The position numbers and the translations under genes are program-made. A DNA stretch of 64,000 nt, taken from NCBI GenBank assembly GCA_937135955.1, contig CAKZOB010000079.1:1-64000 (forward strand), in the 5' to 3' direction. This DNA is from an uncultured Anaerolineales bacterium (GTDB taxonomy: Bacteria; Chloroflexota; Anaerolineae; Aggregatilineales; Aggregatilineaceae). Below are positions 37,525 to 45,881 of the stretch, in pieces. The notes below the pieces were generated by a model. It was given only the letters and a program-made list of their open reading frames with translations. It did no database searches and had not been told where the DNA came from. How positions within the stretch are numbered: the first letter of the stretch is position 1; each line of letters begins with the position of its first letter.

Positions 37525-38289
37525 TCAGCCCGGCCTGACAGCGGTCATCACCACCTCCCAGCGATCCCGTTGCAGCCGGATATCGGTGAAACCCACTTCG
37601 GACATCACCACTTCTACCTCGGCAGTGGTGAGGGCGCGCAACCTGACCGGATGACGCGCGACACGATACGACACCCCATTGCCCCGCACGATGAAACTAT
37701 TGTGTGTCACTGTAATCGGTGGCCCATCATCCCAATCCCAGATATCGAAGGTGATGACCTGCTCCTGCGGTTCATCGTGCACGCGCCCCGGCACAAAGCG
37801 CGGGCGATCTTCGAGCAGAAGCTCGAAATCGCGCATCCCTACCAGCAACAGCCCTCCTGGCCGCAATAGCTCGTAGAAGATGAGCATGGCCTCCTCGATC
37901 TGATCGTCGCGCAGCAGGTGCGGCAACGCATTTCCCTTGGTGATCACTGCGTCGAACGGGCCGCTGACATGATCCGGCAGGTTCTGGAAATCCGACTGCA
38001 CAAAGGTGATGCGTTCGCTCACGCCCTTTTCAGCAGCATTCTGCCGGGCGCGCGCCAGCAATCCCCCGCTGGGATCTGCCGCCGTCACCTGATAGCCCAG
38101 GGCAGCCAGGGCAATGCTCTGTGTCCCTGGCCCGCACGAGGCGTCTAGCACTGTCCGCACGCCGTGTTCGCGCAGGTATCGCCGCAGATTCAGCCCTTCA
38201 CGTTCCAGTTCCGCATCCCAGTCCCGATACCACAGGTGATAGTCGTCTGCCATCGCATTGTAGAACGCATTCGTATCGTTGTTGTCCAT
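37525..38289 (-). CDS. SAM-dependent methyltransferase, first gene of the T-box/valS operon
   Basis: 254 aa class I methyltransferase. Motif I is VLDASCGPGTQSIALAALG (about 47-65), motif II VTAADPSGGLL, post-motifs FDAVITKGNALPHLL and LRPGGLLLVGMRDFELLLED. The GNALPHL segment and overall length recall glycine/sarcosine N-methyltransferase-like enzymes, but substrate residues cannot be judged. The frame is open to 38376, inside the T-box antiterminator; ATG 38289 with TGAGGATGAG ahead is the natural start. Its place between a T-box and valS means it should be induced when valyl-tRNA is uncharged. Whether it modifies tRNA, protein or a small molecule is unknown. Confidence 0.85.
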   Translation of the reverse strand: MDNNDTNAFYNAMADDYHLWYRDWDAELEREGLNLRRYLREHGVRTVLDASCGPGTQSIALAALGYQVTAADPSGGLLARARQNAAEKGVSERITFVQSDFQNLPDHVSGPFDAVITKGNALPHLLRDDQIEEAMLIFYELLRPGGLLLVGMRDFELLLEDRPRFVPGRVHDEPQEQVITFDIWDWDDGPPITVTHNSFIVRGNGVSYRVARHPVRLRALTTAEVEVVMSEVGFTDIRLQRDRWEVVMTAVRPG

Positions 38290-38567
38290 CTCATCCTCAG
38301 AAACAGTTAGCGCTCTTTCGCCACACCAAGGACGAAAGAGCGCTCTTCCGCGGTACCACCTTGCTTCCCGGCGCATTGCACGCCGGGCGCTTATACGCGC
38401 GTTAACGGGCGCATCCCGGACACACCTACTGACACCCCGGTGCTTTCAGCGTGTCGGCTCAGGAGCGACCTTCAGCGGCGGCCACTATGCGGGCTTGCAG
38501 CCTCCGACCCGCATTCTCTGCCAGCGCCGGACCGCTTACTCCTCTCCGTCGCAGCCAGTCTCAGACT
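38290..38567 (-). ncRNA. T-box leader, predicted tRNA-Val responsive
   Basis: The minus-strand leader has the main T-box marks. The T-box proper, AAGGTGGTACCGCGG, is at 38348-38362. The Stem I AGTA motif lies after GACGGAGAGG, the distal AGAGA/GGCTGCAAGCC region follows, and a specifier segment GAAG-GTC-G has GTC (Val) at 38467-38469, followed by the purine expected after a specifier. A Stem III hairpin CCCGGCG/CGCCGGG spans 38367-38387. The bulge reads UGGU, whose last base would pair with discriminator A73, as in tRNA-Val; a Gly reading (GGT) would need UGGA. CAAGG and CCTTG form the antiterminator, mutually exclusive with the 38310-38343 hairpin. Confidence 0.9.
38310..38343 (-). terminator. 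T-box terminator-like hairpin without a U-tract
   Basis: An 11-base stem, GCGCTCTTTCG and CGAAAGAGCGC, with a 12-base loop holding the TCCTTGG segment that pairs with the T-box in the alternative fold. It is followed by TAACTGTTT rather than a run of U. Confidence 0.7.
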
Positions 38568-38573
38568 TGCGCA

Positions 38574-38603
38574 AGTATAGCATGTGCCTCACAGCAGCGT
38601 CAA
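38574..38603 (-). promoter_or_regulatory. Promoter of the T-box/methyltransferase/valS operon
   Basis: TTGACG (38598-38603), an 18-base spacer and TATACT (38574-38579) on the minus strand. Transcription would start near 38567, giving a 278-base leader. Confidence 0.75.
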
Positions 38604-38653
38604 CGGCAAATCGCGCGGTTTTTCCGGTTTCCTCTCGCTCGCTCTGCGCTCAA

Positions 38654-39208
38654 TCAGAGCCACTTTTCTACCCATCCCAACGAAAGCGCCCCCGCAAAGG
38701 CTATACCCGTTGCCTGGATGAACTTCCCCAGAAAAGACACGCCCAGGAAGCGCAAGACAGGCATCTTCCCGGCACCGGCCATTAGCCCCGCCAGATCAAA
38801 GAACGGATTGGGTACGGCGCTGAGGGCGAAGATGGTGAGCACGCCGTTACGCTGCATCCACTGCCGGATGCGCACAGCGATCGCCGATTCCTCGATGAGC
38901 GCCAGGCCCGTGTAGCCCGTCACATAGCCGGTGATTTCGCCCAGTGCTGCGCCCAGCCCTGCGACTGCCCCCACAATCACCGGGTTCAGGGAGTGACCCA
39001 GCGCAAACACGATGATCAGACCTGGCGCAGGCAACACCAGCGTGGCATTACTCAGCAACATCGCCAGAAAAGCGCCTGCGTACCCCAGCGCGGAAAATTC
39101 CTGCATCCGGTCGCGATTGACCGCCACGATCCCCGATAGCAACAGAATCCCTGCCAGCCCTGTTCCCCGCAGCACCCACGACAACCTGGACGACTGCACC
39201 GATTTCAT
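38654..39208 (-). CDS. VTT-domain (DedA/SNARE-associated type) membrane protein
   Basis: 184 aa with about five hydrophobic segments. The VTT core is visible as GLIIVFALGHSLNPVIVGAVAGLGAALGEITGYVTG (in two pieces, about 62-98), then NGVLTIFALSAVPNPFFDLAGLMAG and the C-terminal FLGKFIQATGIA. Members include DedA and TMEM41/VMP1-type scramblase-like proteins acting in membrane lipid or polyprenyl-phosphate flipping; the specific role here is unknown. It lies 42 bases after udk and may be cotranscribed with it. 38604-38653, between its stop and the T-box promoter, shows nothing further. Confidence 0.85.
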   Translation of the reverse strand: MKSVQSSRLSWVLRGTGLAGILLLSGIVAVNRDRMQEFSALGYAGAFLAMLLSNATLVLPAPGLIIVFALGHSLNPVIVGAVAGLGAALGEITGYVTGYTGLALIEESAIAVRIRQWMQRNGVLTIFALSAVPNPFFDLAGLMAGAGKMPVLRFLGVSFLGKFIQATGIAFAGALSLGWVEKWL

Positions 39209-39250
39209 GGCCTCTGCTCACTTCGCTCGATAGGCTGACCGCACCCCACC

Positions 39251-39919
39251 CTAACGGCGCATCAGACTTGACCGCAATTCCGGGCTTTCCAGCATACTGC
39301 GAATGCGCGCTGCCACCATATCTATGGCCACCAGATTCATCCCCCCTTCCGGGATGATCACGTCTGCATACCGCTTGCTCGGCTCCACAAAATCCAGGTG
39401 CATGGGGCGCACGCTGTTCAGGTACTGCTCAATGACCGAGTCAACTGTACGCCCTCGCTCGGCCAGGTCGCGCTTGAGTCGGCGGATGAAACGAATATCC
39501 GGATCCGTGTCTACGAAGATGCGCACATCGAAGAGTTTGCGCAATTCCGGCTCAGCGAAAATCAAGATTCCCTCAACCAGAATGATAGGCTGCGGGTGCA
39601 CAATGCGCACTTCGTCCAGTCGGCGAAATGTGGTGAAGTCATAGACGGGCACGGCGACCGATTCACCGCGCTTTAGTTGCTGAATATGTTCGATCAGCAG
39701 CGATGTTTCCAGCGTGTCGGGGTGATCGAAGTTAATCGGCTGTCCGGCTGAAAAGGGGAGATCACGCAGGTCTTTGTAGTAAGCATCGTGCTCCAGATAG
39801 GCGATGTTCTCAGTCCCGACACGCTCCAGAATGGCGCGCGAGACGGTGGTCTTGCCCGCGCCCGTTCCTCCTGCCACCCCGATCGTCACCGGGTTGATCG
39901 GTGTGCGGTGACCGCTCAT
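39251..39919 (-). CDS. udk: Uridine kinase
   Basis: 222 aa phosphoribulokinase/uridine kinase family enzyme that phosphorylates uridine and cytidine in pyrimidine salvage. P-loop GGTGAGKTT (17-25), then HDAYYKDLRDLPF, NFDHPDTLET, PVYDFTTFRR, ILVEGILIF, RFIRRLKRDLAERGRT and PMHLDFVEPSKRYADVIIP, all standard for Udk. The open frame continues upstream into the tRNA gene; ATG 39919 with GGAGGGAGCC directly ahead is the start. It begins 71 bases after the tRNA-Thr gene, possibly on the same transcript. Confidence 0.95.
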   Translation of the reverse strand: MSGHRTPINPVTIGVAGGTGAGKTTVSRAILERVGTENIAYLEHDAYYKDLRDLPFSAGQPINFDHPDTLETSLLIEHIQQLKRGESVAVPVYDFTTFRRLDEVRIVHPQPIILVEGILIFAEPELRKLFDVRIFVDTDPDIRFIRRLKRDLAERGRTVDSVIEQYLNSVRPMHLDFVEPSKRYADVIIPEGGMNLVAIDMVAARIRSMLESPELRSSLMRR

Positions 39920-39990
39920 GGCTCCCTCCATCGGGCCACGAACAGATAAAACAAATGCCCGCAGTTTGCTCACTGGGGCACTCTGGCGAG

Positions 39991-40063
39991 AGCCACCCAA
40001 GGGAGTTGAACCCTTAACCTAACGCTTACGAAGCGTTTGCTCTGCCGATTGAGCTAGGGTGGC
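39991..40063 (-). tRNA. tRNA-Thr (anticodon CGU)
   Basis: A 73-base cloverleaf: acceptor GCCACCC/GGGTGGC, D stem GCTC/GAGC, anticodon stem AACGC/GCGTT with loop TTCGTAA, 5-base variable loop, T stem AAGGG/CCCTT with loop TTCAACT. The anticodon CGU reads ACG (Thr). The discriminator base is U73, whereas the E. coli and Bacillus tRNA-Thr genes I recall have A73. CCA is not encoded. Confidence 0.97.
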
Positions 40064-40077
40064 AACCGTTGGCTGGC

Positions 40078-40106
40078 ATTATAACAACCTGCGCCCCGGC
40101 TGACAA
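40078..40106 (-). promoter_or_regulatory. Promoter of the tRNA-Thr gene
   Basis: TTGTCA (40101-40106), a 17-base spacer and TATAAT (40078-40083) on the minus strand, with the predicted start about 8 bases before the mature tRNA end. It may also serve udk and the VTT gene. Confidence 0.8.
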
Positions 40107-40185
40107 GAGCGAATCCAAGGGAAAACTGCGGGCGCTCCAGGGCGCTAAGTGTCCCAGTTATTAGAACCCCGCCGGATGCGGCGCG

Positions 40186-40214
40186 TTGTTCACCAGGTTC
40201 CCTCAGGTTATAAT
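40186..40214 (+). promoter_or_regulatory. Promoter of mutL
   Basis: TTGTTC (40186-40191), a 17-base spacer and TATAAT (40209-40214). The leader to the mutL ATG is about 110 bases and shows no gene. Confidence 0.65.
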
Positions 40215-40333
40215 CCAGCGCGTCGGTTTGGACAACAAGCACTTCTGATCTGCGCTAATCTGCATCCGCCACAGACAGTCCCGGCTCGTTTTCGCCCGAA
40301 GACACGCGCAGAGCATACCGAGGCCGAACTCCC

Positions 40334-42163
40334 ATGCCTATCCAGATTCTTCCCGATGTGGTAGCTGCTCAGATTGCTGCAGGCGAGGTAGTAGAACGCC
40401 CGGCCTCGGTGGTCAAGGAACTGATAGAGAACGCCATAGACGCCGGCGCATCCTCCATCATCGTTGAAATTGAGCGCGGCGGGCAGCGGCTGATTCGTGT
40501 CAGCGACGATGGCGTCGGCATTCCCGCAGGCGAAGCGGCACTCGCCTTTGCCCGCCATTCCACCAGCAAGTTACGCACCGTTGACGATCTAAGCCATATC
40601 ACCACGCTGGGCTTTCGCGGGGAAGCGCTCGCCAGCATTGCCGCCGTCAGCCGCACGCGCCTGATCACACGCCATCGGGACGAACTGCTGGGAGCCGAAG
40701 TGCTCGTCGAAGGTGGCGATTTGCGCTACGACCGCCCCATCGGCGCGCCAGCAGGCACCGTGGTCGAGGTCGAGAACCTCTTCTTCAACACCCCCGCCCG
40801 CCTCAAGTTCCTCAAGTCCGAGAGCACCGAGCGGCGACATATCACCCAACTCGTCACGCGCTACGCGATGGCCTACCCTGCCATCCGCTTCCGGCTGATT
40901 CAAGACGGCCAGGAGCAATTTCACAGCACGGGGAGTGGTGACCTGGCCGACGTGCTGGTAGAGGCGTTTGGGCTGGAAACGTTCAGGGACATGCTCGAAG
41001 TCAGCCCCCTGCCCCCCACACGGCCCGACCTGCCCCCTGTCGAGGTATACGGCTTTACGTCCGTGCCCGCGCTGACCCGTTCCAACCGCGGACACATTGT
41101 CCTCTTTGTCAATGGCCGCGCTATCGCCGACCAAAGCCTCACCTATGCGGTAGTGCAGGCTTACCACACGCTGATCCCGCAGGGCCGCTATCCCCTGGCA
41201 GTGCTCATGATCAACCTGTCGCCGGAAGAGGTAGATGTCAACGTCCATCCTACCAAAGCCGAAGTCCGTTTCCGCGCGCCCGACGTAGTCTTTGCGGCTG
41301 TCCAGCGGGCCGTCCGACAGGCCGTCATCGCGCAGGCTTCGGTACCATCTGCGTCCGGCGTACCCGAAACGGCGCCCTGGCCAACCCCGGCTCATGAGCC
41401 ACTATCTCAATCCCAGCGACCGTTGGTTCCCGGCGAAGAACAGCTTCGTCTTGACCTGCACACGTTGACTCCAGGGCAACACAGTCTGCATGTTCCTCGC
41501 CCCATCCAACGTGACGCGGGCGTCCCGGTCGGCCCGGCCCCTACCGCCATCCCCGCCGGGCCAGGAGCACCCGAACGGCCTCGTACGCTGCCCATCCTGC
41601 GCGTCATCGGTCAGGTGGGGGCCGCCTACATCGTCGCCGAAGGGCCGGCAGGGTTGTATCTGATTGATCAGCATGCGGCGCATGAGCGTGTCCTCTACGA
41701 GCAGTTCATGGCACAGCGCAACAACGCCGAACCATTCGTTCAGCATGTCCTGCCCACCGCCACAGTTGACCTGCCCCCTGCCACCGCCCAACTGCTCGAA
41801 GAACATCTCGCCAGCCTGACTGCTCTGGGTTTCGAATTGGAGCCTTTCGGCCCGCACACCTTCCGCGTGCGGGCCGTGCCGGCCCTGCTCGCCGACCAGA
41901 ACCCCATCGAAGTGTTGTACGCCCTGATCGAAGACCTCGAAACAGGTGCAACGCCAGGCGAAGTTTCGGTGGAGGAGAAACTGATCCGGCGCATCTGCAA
42001 GGCAGGTGCCATCAAAGCCGGTCAACTGCTGAGTCTGGACGAAATGCAGGCGCTCATCCAGCAACTGGAACGTTGCACGTCACCGCGCACCTGTCCGCAC
42101 GGTCGCCCGACTATGCTGCACATCAGCGGTGAGGAACTCGCCCGTCTCTTTGGCCGCACCTGA
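40334..42163 (+). CDS. mutL: DNA mismatch repair protein MutL with endonuclease motif
   Basis: 609 aa. The GHKL ATPase domain has VAAGEVVERPASVVKELIEN, DAGA, DDGVGIP, RHSTSK and TLGFRGEALASI; the transducer domain ends with NVHPTKAEVRF. After a Pro-rich linker (about 340-415) comes the C-terminal domain with DQHAAHE from residue 445 (DQHA-x2-E-x4-E, the nicking endonuclease motif) and CPHGRP at 587. These residues indicate latent endonuclease activity, as in bacteria without MutH-directed repair. The start has GAGG ahead and a promoter at 40186-40214. No mutS lies in the window. An LLM oxidoreductase gene follows after 29 bases. Confidence 0.97.
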   Translation: MPIQILPDVVAAQIAAGEVVERPASVVKELIENAIDAGASSIIVEIERGGQRLIRVSDDGVGIPAGEAALAFARHSTSKLRTVDDLSHITTLGFRGEALASIAAVSRTRLITRHRDELLGAEVLVEGGDLRYDRPIGAPAGTVVEVENLFFNTPARLKFLKSESTERRHITQLVTRYAMAYPAIRFRLIQDGQEQFHSTGSGDLADVLVEAFGLETFRDMLEVSPLPPTRPDLPPVEVYGFTSVPALTRSNRGHIVLFVNGRAIADQSLTYAVVQAYHTLIPQGRYPLAVLMINLSPEEVDVNVHPTKAEVRFRAPDVVFAAVQRAVRQAVIAQASVPSASGVPETAPWPTPAHEPLSQSQRPLVPGEEQLRLDLHTLTPGQHSLHVPRPIQRDAGVPVGPAPTAIPAGPGAPERPRTLPILRVIGQVGAAYIVAEGPAGLYLIDQHAAHERVLYEQFMAQRNNAEPFVQHVLPTATVDLPPATAQLLEEHLASLTALGFELEPFGPHTFRVRAVPALLADQNPIEVLYALIEDLETGATPGEVSVEEKLIRRICKAGAIKAGQLLSLDEMQALIQQLERCTSPRTCPHGRPTMLHISGEELARLFGRT

Positions 42164-42192
42164 GCTGCACCACACCAAAGGAGAAAATCCCT

Positions 42193-43059
42193 GTGAAATT
42201 TGGAGCCGTCTTCCCACAGACTGAGATCGGCGCCGACCCGGTCGCCATCCGCGACTACGTGCAGGCCGTCGAAGACCTGGGCTACGACTATCTGCTTACC
42301 TACGAACACATCCTCGGCGCTGATCCCGCCGCTTACGCCGACGGACGGCGCTTCACCTACACTTACCGCGACATGTTCCACGAGCCGTTCGTCCTGTTCG
42401 GCTACCTGGCGGCGCTCACCCGGCGGCTGGAATTCGTCACCGGCATTCTCATTCTGCCCCAACGCAACACGGCCCTGGTCGCCAAGCAGGCCGCCGAAGT
42501 GGATATCCTGACGGCAGGGCAGTTACGTCTGGGCATAGGGGTAGGCTGGAATCAGGCCGAGATGGAAGGCGTCGGTTACGATTTCGGCACACGAGGGCGG
42601 CGTATTGAAGAGCAGATCGTCGTGCTGCGCGAACTGTGGACGAAACCGCTCGTCACCTTCAGCGGACGCTATCACACCATACGCAGCCTGGGCATCAATC
42701 CTCTGCCCGTTCAGCGCCCGATTCCCCTGTGGTTTGGCGGCTCTGCCAGACCGGTCTTGCGCCGCATGGCCCGCTTTGGCGACGGGTGGATACCCTCCGG
42801 CCTCACGCCAGAACAGGGTCAGCCCCTGGTCGAGCAACTCCACCGTCACCTGGCAGCAGAAGGCCGCGATCCGACCGCGTTCGGCATTGACGTGCGCATC
42901 TCGCTGGCGCAACAACCCCGCAACACCTGGGAAGCTTATCTCAGCGGTTGGCAGGCCCTGGGGGCCACTCACATTTGCCTGAACACCATGAAGGCGGGCT
43001 TCAACACCGTGCAGCAGCACATCCAAGCGCTGCATCAGTTCAAGTCAGAAATGGGCTAA
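42193..43059 (+). CDS. LLM-class (luciferase-like) flavin or F420-dependent oxidoreductase
   Basis: 288 aa TIM-barrel protein of the bacterial luciferase superfamily. Features are MKFGAVFPQTEIGADP, GYDYLLTYEHILG, TGILILPQRNTALVAKQAAEVD, RLGIGVGWNQAEMEGVG, GRRIEEQIVVLRELW and IPLWFGGSARPVLRRMARFGDGW. This subgroup is usually annotated as F420-dependent, though FMN use cannot be excluded. The substrate is unknown. GTG 42193 has AAAGGAG at 42177-42183. It follows mutL closely, which looks like co-transcription without evident functional linkage. Confidence 0.9.
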   Translation: MKFGAVFPQTEIGADPVAIRDYVQAVEDLGYDYLLTYEHILGADPAAYADGRRFTYTYRDMFHEPFVLFGYLAALTRRLEFVTGILILPQRNTALVAKQAAEVDILTAGQLRLGIGVGWNQAEMEGVGYDFGTRGRRIEEQIVVLRELWTKPLVTFSGRYHTIRSLGINPLPVQRPIPLWFGGSARPVLRRMARFGDGWIPSGLTPEQGQPLVEQLHRHLAAEGRDPTAFGIDVRISLAQQPRNTWEAYLSGWQALGATHICLNTMKAGFNTVQQHIQALHQFKSEMG

Positions 43060-43073
43060 GCACCGCGTCTCCC

Positions 43074-43107
43074 CTAAAAACTGAGGACGCCGGGCGGGCG
43101 TCCTCAG
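43074..43107 (-). terminator. Rho-independent terminator after secF
   Basis: A perfect 11-base stem, CTGAGGACGCC (43081-43091) and GGCGTCCTCAG (43097-43107), with a 5-base loop. On the minus strand TTTTT follows. It lies between convergent genes. Confidence 0.85.
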
Positions 43108-43133
43108 GAATTCACTCTCGTCAGGCGATAGGT

Positions 43134-44165
43134 TTACGAAGCGCCCAGCATCTGTTGGCGGCGACGGCGCTTTGCCTCGCGGTTGACGAAGGGGATCTCG
43201 CCTTTCTCCCACGCCACCAGCAGGGGCACAGCGTTGAAAATAGACGAGTAGGTACCGCTCAGCAGGCCGATCAACATGATGGCGATGAACTGTTTGATCG
43301 TCTCGCCGCCGAACAACAGGATGGCTACCATCACAAAGACGGCGTTGAGCTGCGTCGCCAGTGAACGGTGCATCGTCTCCAGCACGCTGCGGTTGACCAC
43401 CGTCTCGTAGTCTTCGTCACGATACTTGGGGATGTTCTCGCGGATGCGGTCGAACACCACAATCGAGTCCTGCACCGAGTAACCGACCACCGTCAGCACA
43501 GCGGTCAGGAACAGCGCGCCCGCTTCCCAATCGAACAGCAGGCCCAGAATGGACATGATGCCCATCGTCACCAGAATGTCATGGAACATGGCCGCAATCG
43601 CACACGCGCCATAGCGGAAGGCGTGAGGCACACGCCGGAATGCCAGCACGATGAACCCCAGGATGATGACCGCCACCGCCAGCGTCGCGATGATCGCTGC
43701 CCGCGTCACTTCCTCACCTACTGTCGCGGAGACGCTGCTGGTGATCAACGCCGCTTCGCGAGCCGGGTCTTCTTCGACCGGCTTGGGCGACCAGAACTCG
43801 CCTAGCCGCGACGGATCGCGCATGAAGGCTTTCAGTTCTTCGATGCGGTCAGTCTCTTCGAAGCGCAACTGCCAGCGGCTGCCCGCCTGGTCAAACGCGC
43901 CTTCGATCTCGTCTGCGGGGATCGGGTCGAGCCGCTGCACGACGTAGTCCTTCAGGCCGAATTCGGCCAGCGTGTCGCGCACCGTCTGCTCGCTGACGTT
44001 GTCCACCAGCGAGACTTCCATCAGCGTGCCGCCGGTGAAGTCAATGCTCAGCCGCACAGGGCTACCGTACTGCACAAATGAAATGATCATGGCGATCACA
44101 CCAGGGATGATCACCATGGCCGAGATCAGGAAATAGAGGTGTCGGCGTTGGGCAAAGTTGAACAT
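43134..44165 (-). CDS. secF: Protein translocase subunit SecF
   Basis: 343 aa. An N-terminal membrane helix (HLYFLISAMVIIPGVIAMIISF) and IDFTGGTLMEV lead into the first extracytoplasmic domain. Five further membrane segments follow from about residue 155, including VGYSVQDSIVVFDRIREN, the SecD/SecF fingerprint. With SecD it forms a proton-driven complex that pulls translocating proteins off SecYEG. It starts 24 bases after the secD stop. The extracytoplasmic loop includes a charged insert (about 105-140, RIEELKAFMRDPSRLGEF) before the second helix. Confidence 0.96.
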   Translation of the reverse strand: MFNFAQRRHLYFLISAMVIIPGVIAMIISFVQYGSPVRLSIDFTGGTLMEVSLVDNVSEQTVRDTLAEFGLKDYVVQRLDPIPADEIEGAFDQAGSRWQLRFEETDRIEELKAFMRDPSRLGEFWSPKPVEEDPAREAALITSSVSATVGEEVTRAAIIATLAVAVIILGFIVLAFRRVPHAFRYGACAIAAMFHDILVTMGIMSILGLLFDWEAGALFLTAVLTVVGYSVQDSIVVFDRIRENIPKYRDEDYETVVNRSVLETMHRSLATQLNAVFVMVAILLFGGETIKQFIAIMLIGLLSGTYSSIFNAVPLLVAWEKGEIPFVNREAKRRRRQQMLGAS

Positions 44166-44189
44166 GACTGCATCTCCCTTCGGATAGCC

Positions 44190-45647
44190 CTAGACGCCCA
44201 ACAGACGAACGTTGGCGCGCAACCGGTCTCCGGCGATCAGCACAATCGTGTGCAGCAGCGTGCGCGTAACCACCACCGCCGTAAACAGGTTGATTACCAG
44301 GCCCATGCCCAGGGTGATCGCGAACCCCTGCACCGCGCTCGCGCCGAAGGCATTGCCGAAGAAATACAAAATGATCGTGATGATGATTGTCGAAAGGTTC
44401 GAGTCGCGAATAGATGTCCAGGCCCGCTCGAATCCGGCCTCGATGGCACGATCCGCCGCGCGTCCTTTGCGCAGCTCCTCCTTCATACGCTCGAAGATCA
44501 GGATATTGCCGTCCACCGCCGTGCCGATGGAGATCAGAAAACCAGTGATCGCTGGCAGGCTGAGCGTGACCGGAATGAACTTGTAGAGCGCAAAGTTGAT
44601 CGCCGCAAAGAGCAACAGCGCCAGGTCTGCCGCTACGCCAGGCACGCGGTAGTAGACCAGCATGAACACCAGCACAGTGACGACGCCGATGATGCCGGCG
44701 CGAATCGAACGCTCAATAGATAGCTTCCCCAGAGAAGGCCCGATCGTGTCGAATGCAATGATGTTCAGGGGCACAGGCAGCGCGCCATACTTCAACTGCG
44801 CAGCCAGGACGCGTGCCTCGTTGCGGGTGAAATTGCCGGTGATCACGCCGCCGTCCATGGTCCCTGCGCGGGCCGCATCCGAAAGCCCCGGCTGAATGGT
44901 GGGGTAAGAGATCAGCCGACCGTCCAACACAATCGCCATGGGCCGATTGGGATTGTTGGCAATGTACTCGATGAAATCGTCCACGCGGTCGCCATCTTTG
45001 TTGATGACGAAGTTGACCACCCACTGCGTGCCAATGGTGCCCTGCGTGGTTGCCGCTGCGTCGGCCAGACCTGCTCCGGTCATGATCGTGCGGAACGGCT
45101 GCCCATTGTTCAGCAGCGCCGGCTCCTCGTTCGGATTGAGGGGGTCTTCGCTGGGGCAGGTGTACTGGTCATAGGGTAACGGCGTCGCGCCCTCCGGCAG
45201 GCGCGCCTCAGCGAGTGCCACCTGCTCGGTCGTCAGGATGCACGCACCTTCGGGTATCTGGCCCTGCGTGATATTCGAAAAGTCCACAAATTCCAGCAAG
45301 CCCGTTGACTTGATCGACTCGAACGCCACCGATTGCTCGCGCACGCCTGGTAGTTCCACGATGATTCGATCCGCGCCCTGTCGCTGCACGACGGCTTCGG
45401 TGACGCCCAATCCGTTCACACGACGCTCAACATTCTTTACTGCCTGCTCAATCGTATCGTCATCATATTTGGTGCCTGGAGCTACCTGCAACAACACACG
45501 AGAGCCACCTTGCAGGTCCAGGCCCTGCACGACAGCTACTTTTCGGTTGATGCCCAGAAAATTGATATGGGGGTCGGTCAGGCTCATCCACGAGGAGAGC
45601 GCGGCGACCGCCAGGATCACGATGACCCAGAGGCGATACCCTCGCAT
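44190..45647 (-). CDS. secD: Protein translocase subunit SecD
   Basis: 485 aa. First helix RLWVIVILAVAALSSW, then GLDLQGGSRVLLQV (the SecD DLxGG motif), the large P1 extracytoplasmic domain with PGVREQSVAFESIKSTGLLEF, MDGGVITGNFTRNEARVLAAQLKYGALPVPL, and five C-terminal helices with GTAVDGNILIFERMKEE. The frame extends upstream to 45719, but ATG 45647 has GAGAGGAAACC ahead and puts the first helix near the N-terminus as in the family. secD-secF is an operon from the promoter at 45735-45764 to the terminator at 43074. Confidence 0.96.
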   Translation of the reverse strand: MRGYRLWVIVILAVAALSSWMSLTDPHINFLGINRKVAVVQGLDLQGGSRVLLQVAPGTKYDDDTIEQAVKNVERRVNGLGVTEAVVQRQGADRIIVELPGVREQSVAFESIKSTGLLEFVDFSNITQGQIPEGACILTTEQVALAEARLPEGATPLPYDQYTCPSEDPLNPNEEPALLNNGQPFRTIMTGAGLADAAATTQGTIGTQWVVNFVINKDGDRVDDFIEYIANNPNRPMAIVLDGRLISYPTIQPGLSDAARAGTMDGGVITGNFTRNEARVLAAQLKYGALPVPLNIIAFDTIGPSLGKLSIERSIRAGIIGVVTVLVFMLVYYRVPGVAADLALLLFAAINFALYKFIPVTLSLPAITGFLISIGTAVDGNILIFERMKEELRKGRAADRAIEAGFERAWTSIRDSNLSTIIITIILYFFGNAFGASAVQGFAITLGMGLVINLFTAVVVTRTLLHTIVLIAGDRLRANVRLLGV

Positions 45648-45734
45648 AGTAGGTTTCCTCTCACACGGCAGCGCGCGTCCTACCGAGACGCGCTGCTGTC
45701 TCTGTACACATTGGCACAAATCGCAAACTCAGTC

Positions 45735-45764
45735 ATAATAACAAGGAGCGTTGACGGTTGGCAA
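45735..45764 (-). promoter_or_regulatory. Promoter of secD-secF
   Basis: On the minus strand TTGCCA (45759-45764), an 18-base spacer and TATTAT (45735-45740). The leader is about 80 bases. The rest of 45648-45881 shows no gene. Confidence 0.55.
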
Positions 45765-45881
45765 GTAGCATTTTGCGCGGCTCTGCCTGTGACCATCTGC
45801 GCTGATCAGCGCTCCCGGCCACCGTCGCGCGCGGTAGAGTGCCAGTTGCGCCTTTAGGATAGGTCATACTAGACTTCGGCC

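Noticed and set aside
38290-38376. N-terminal extension of the methyltransferase frame
   Set aside because: It lies within the T-box antiterminator/terminator region, upstream of a good ribosome binding site for ATG 38289.
39920-40000. N-terminal extension of uridine kinase
   Set aside because: It would overlap the 3' end of the tRNA-Thr gene, and ATG 39919 has a strong ribosome binding site.
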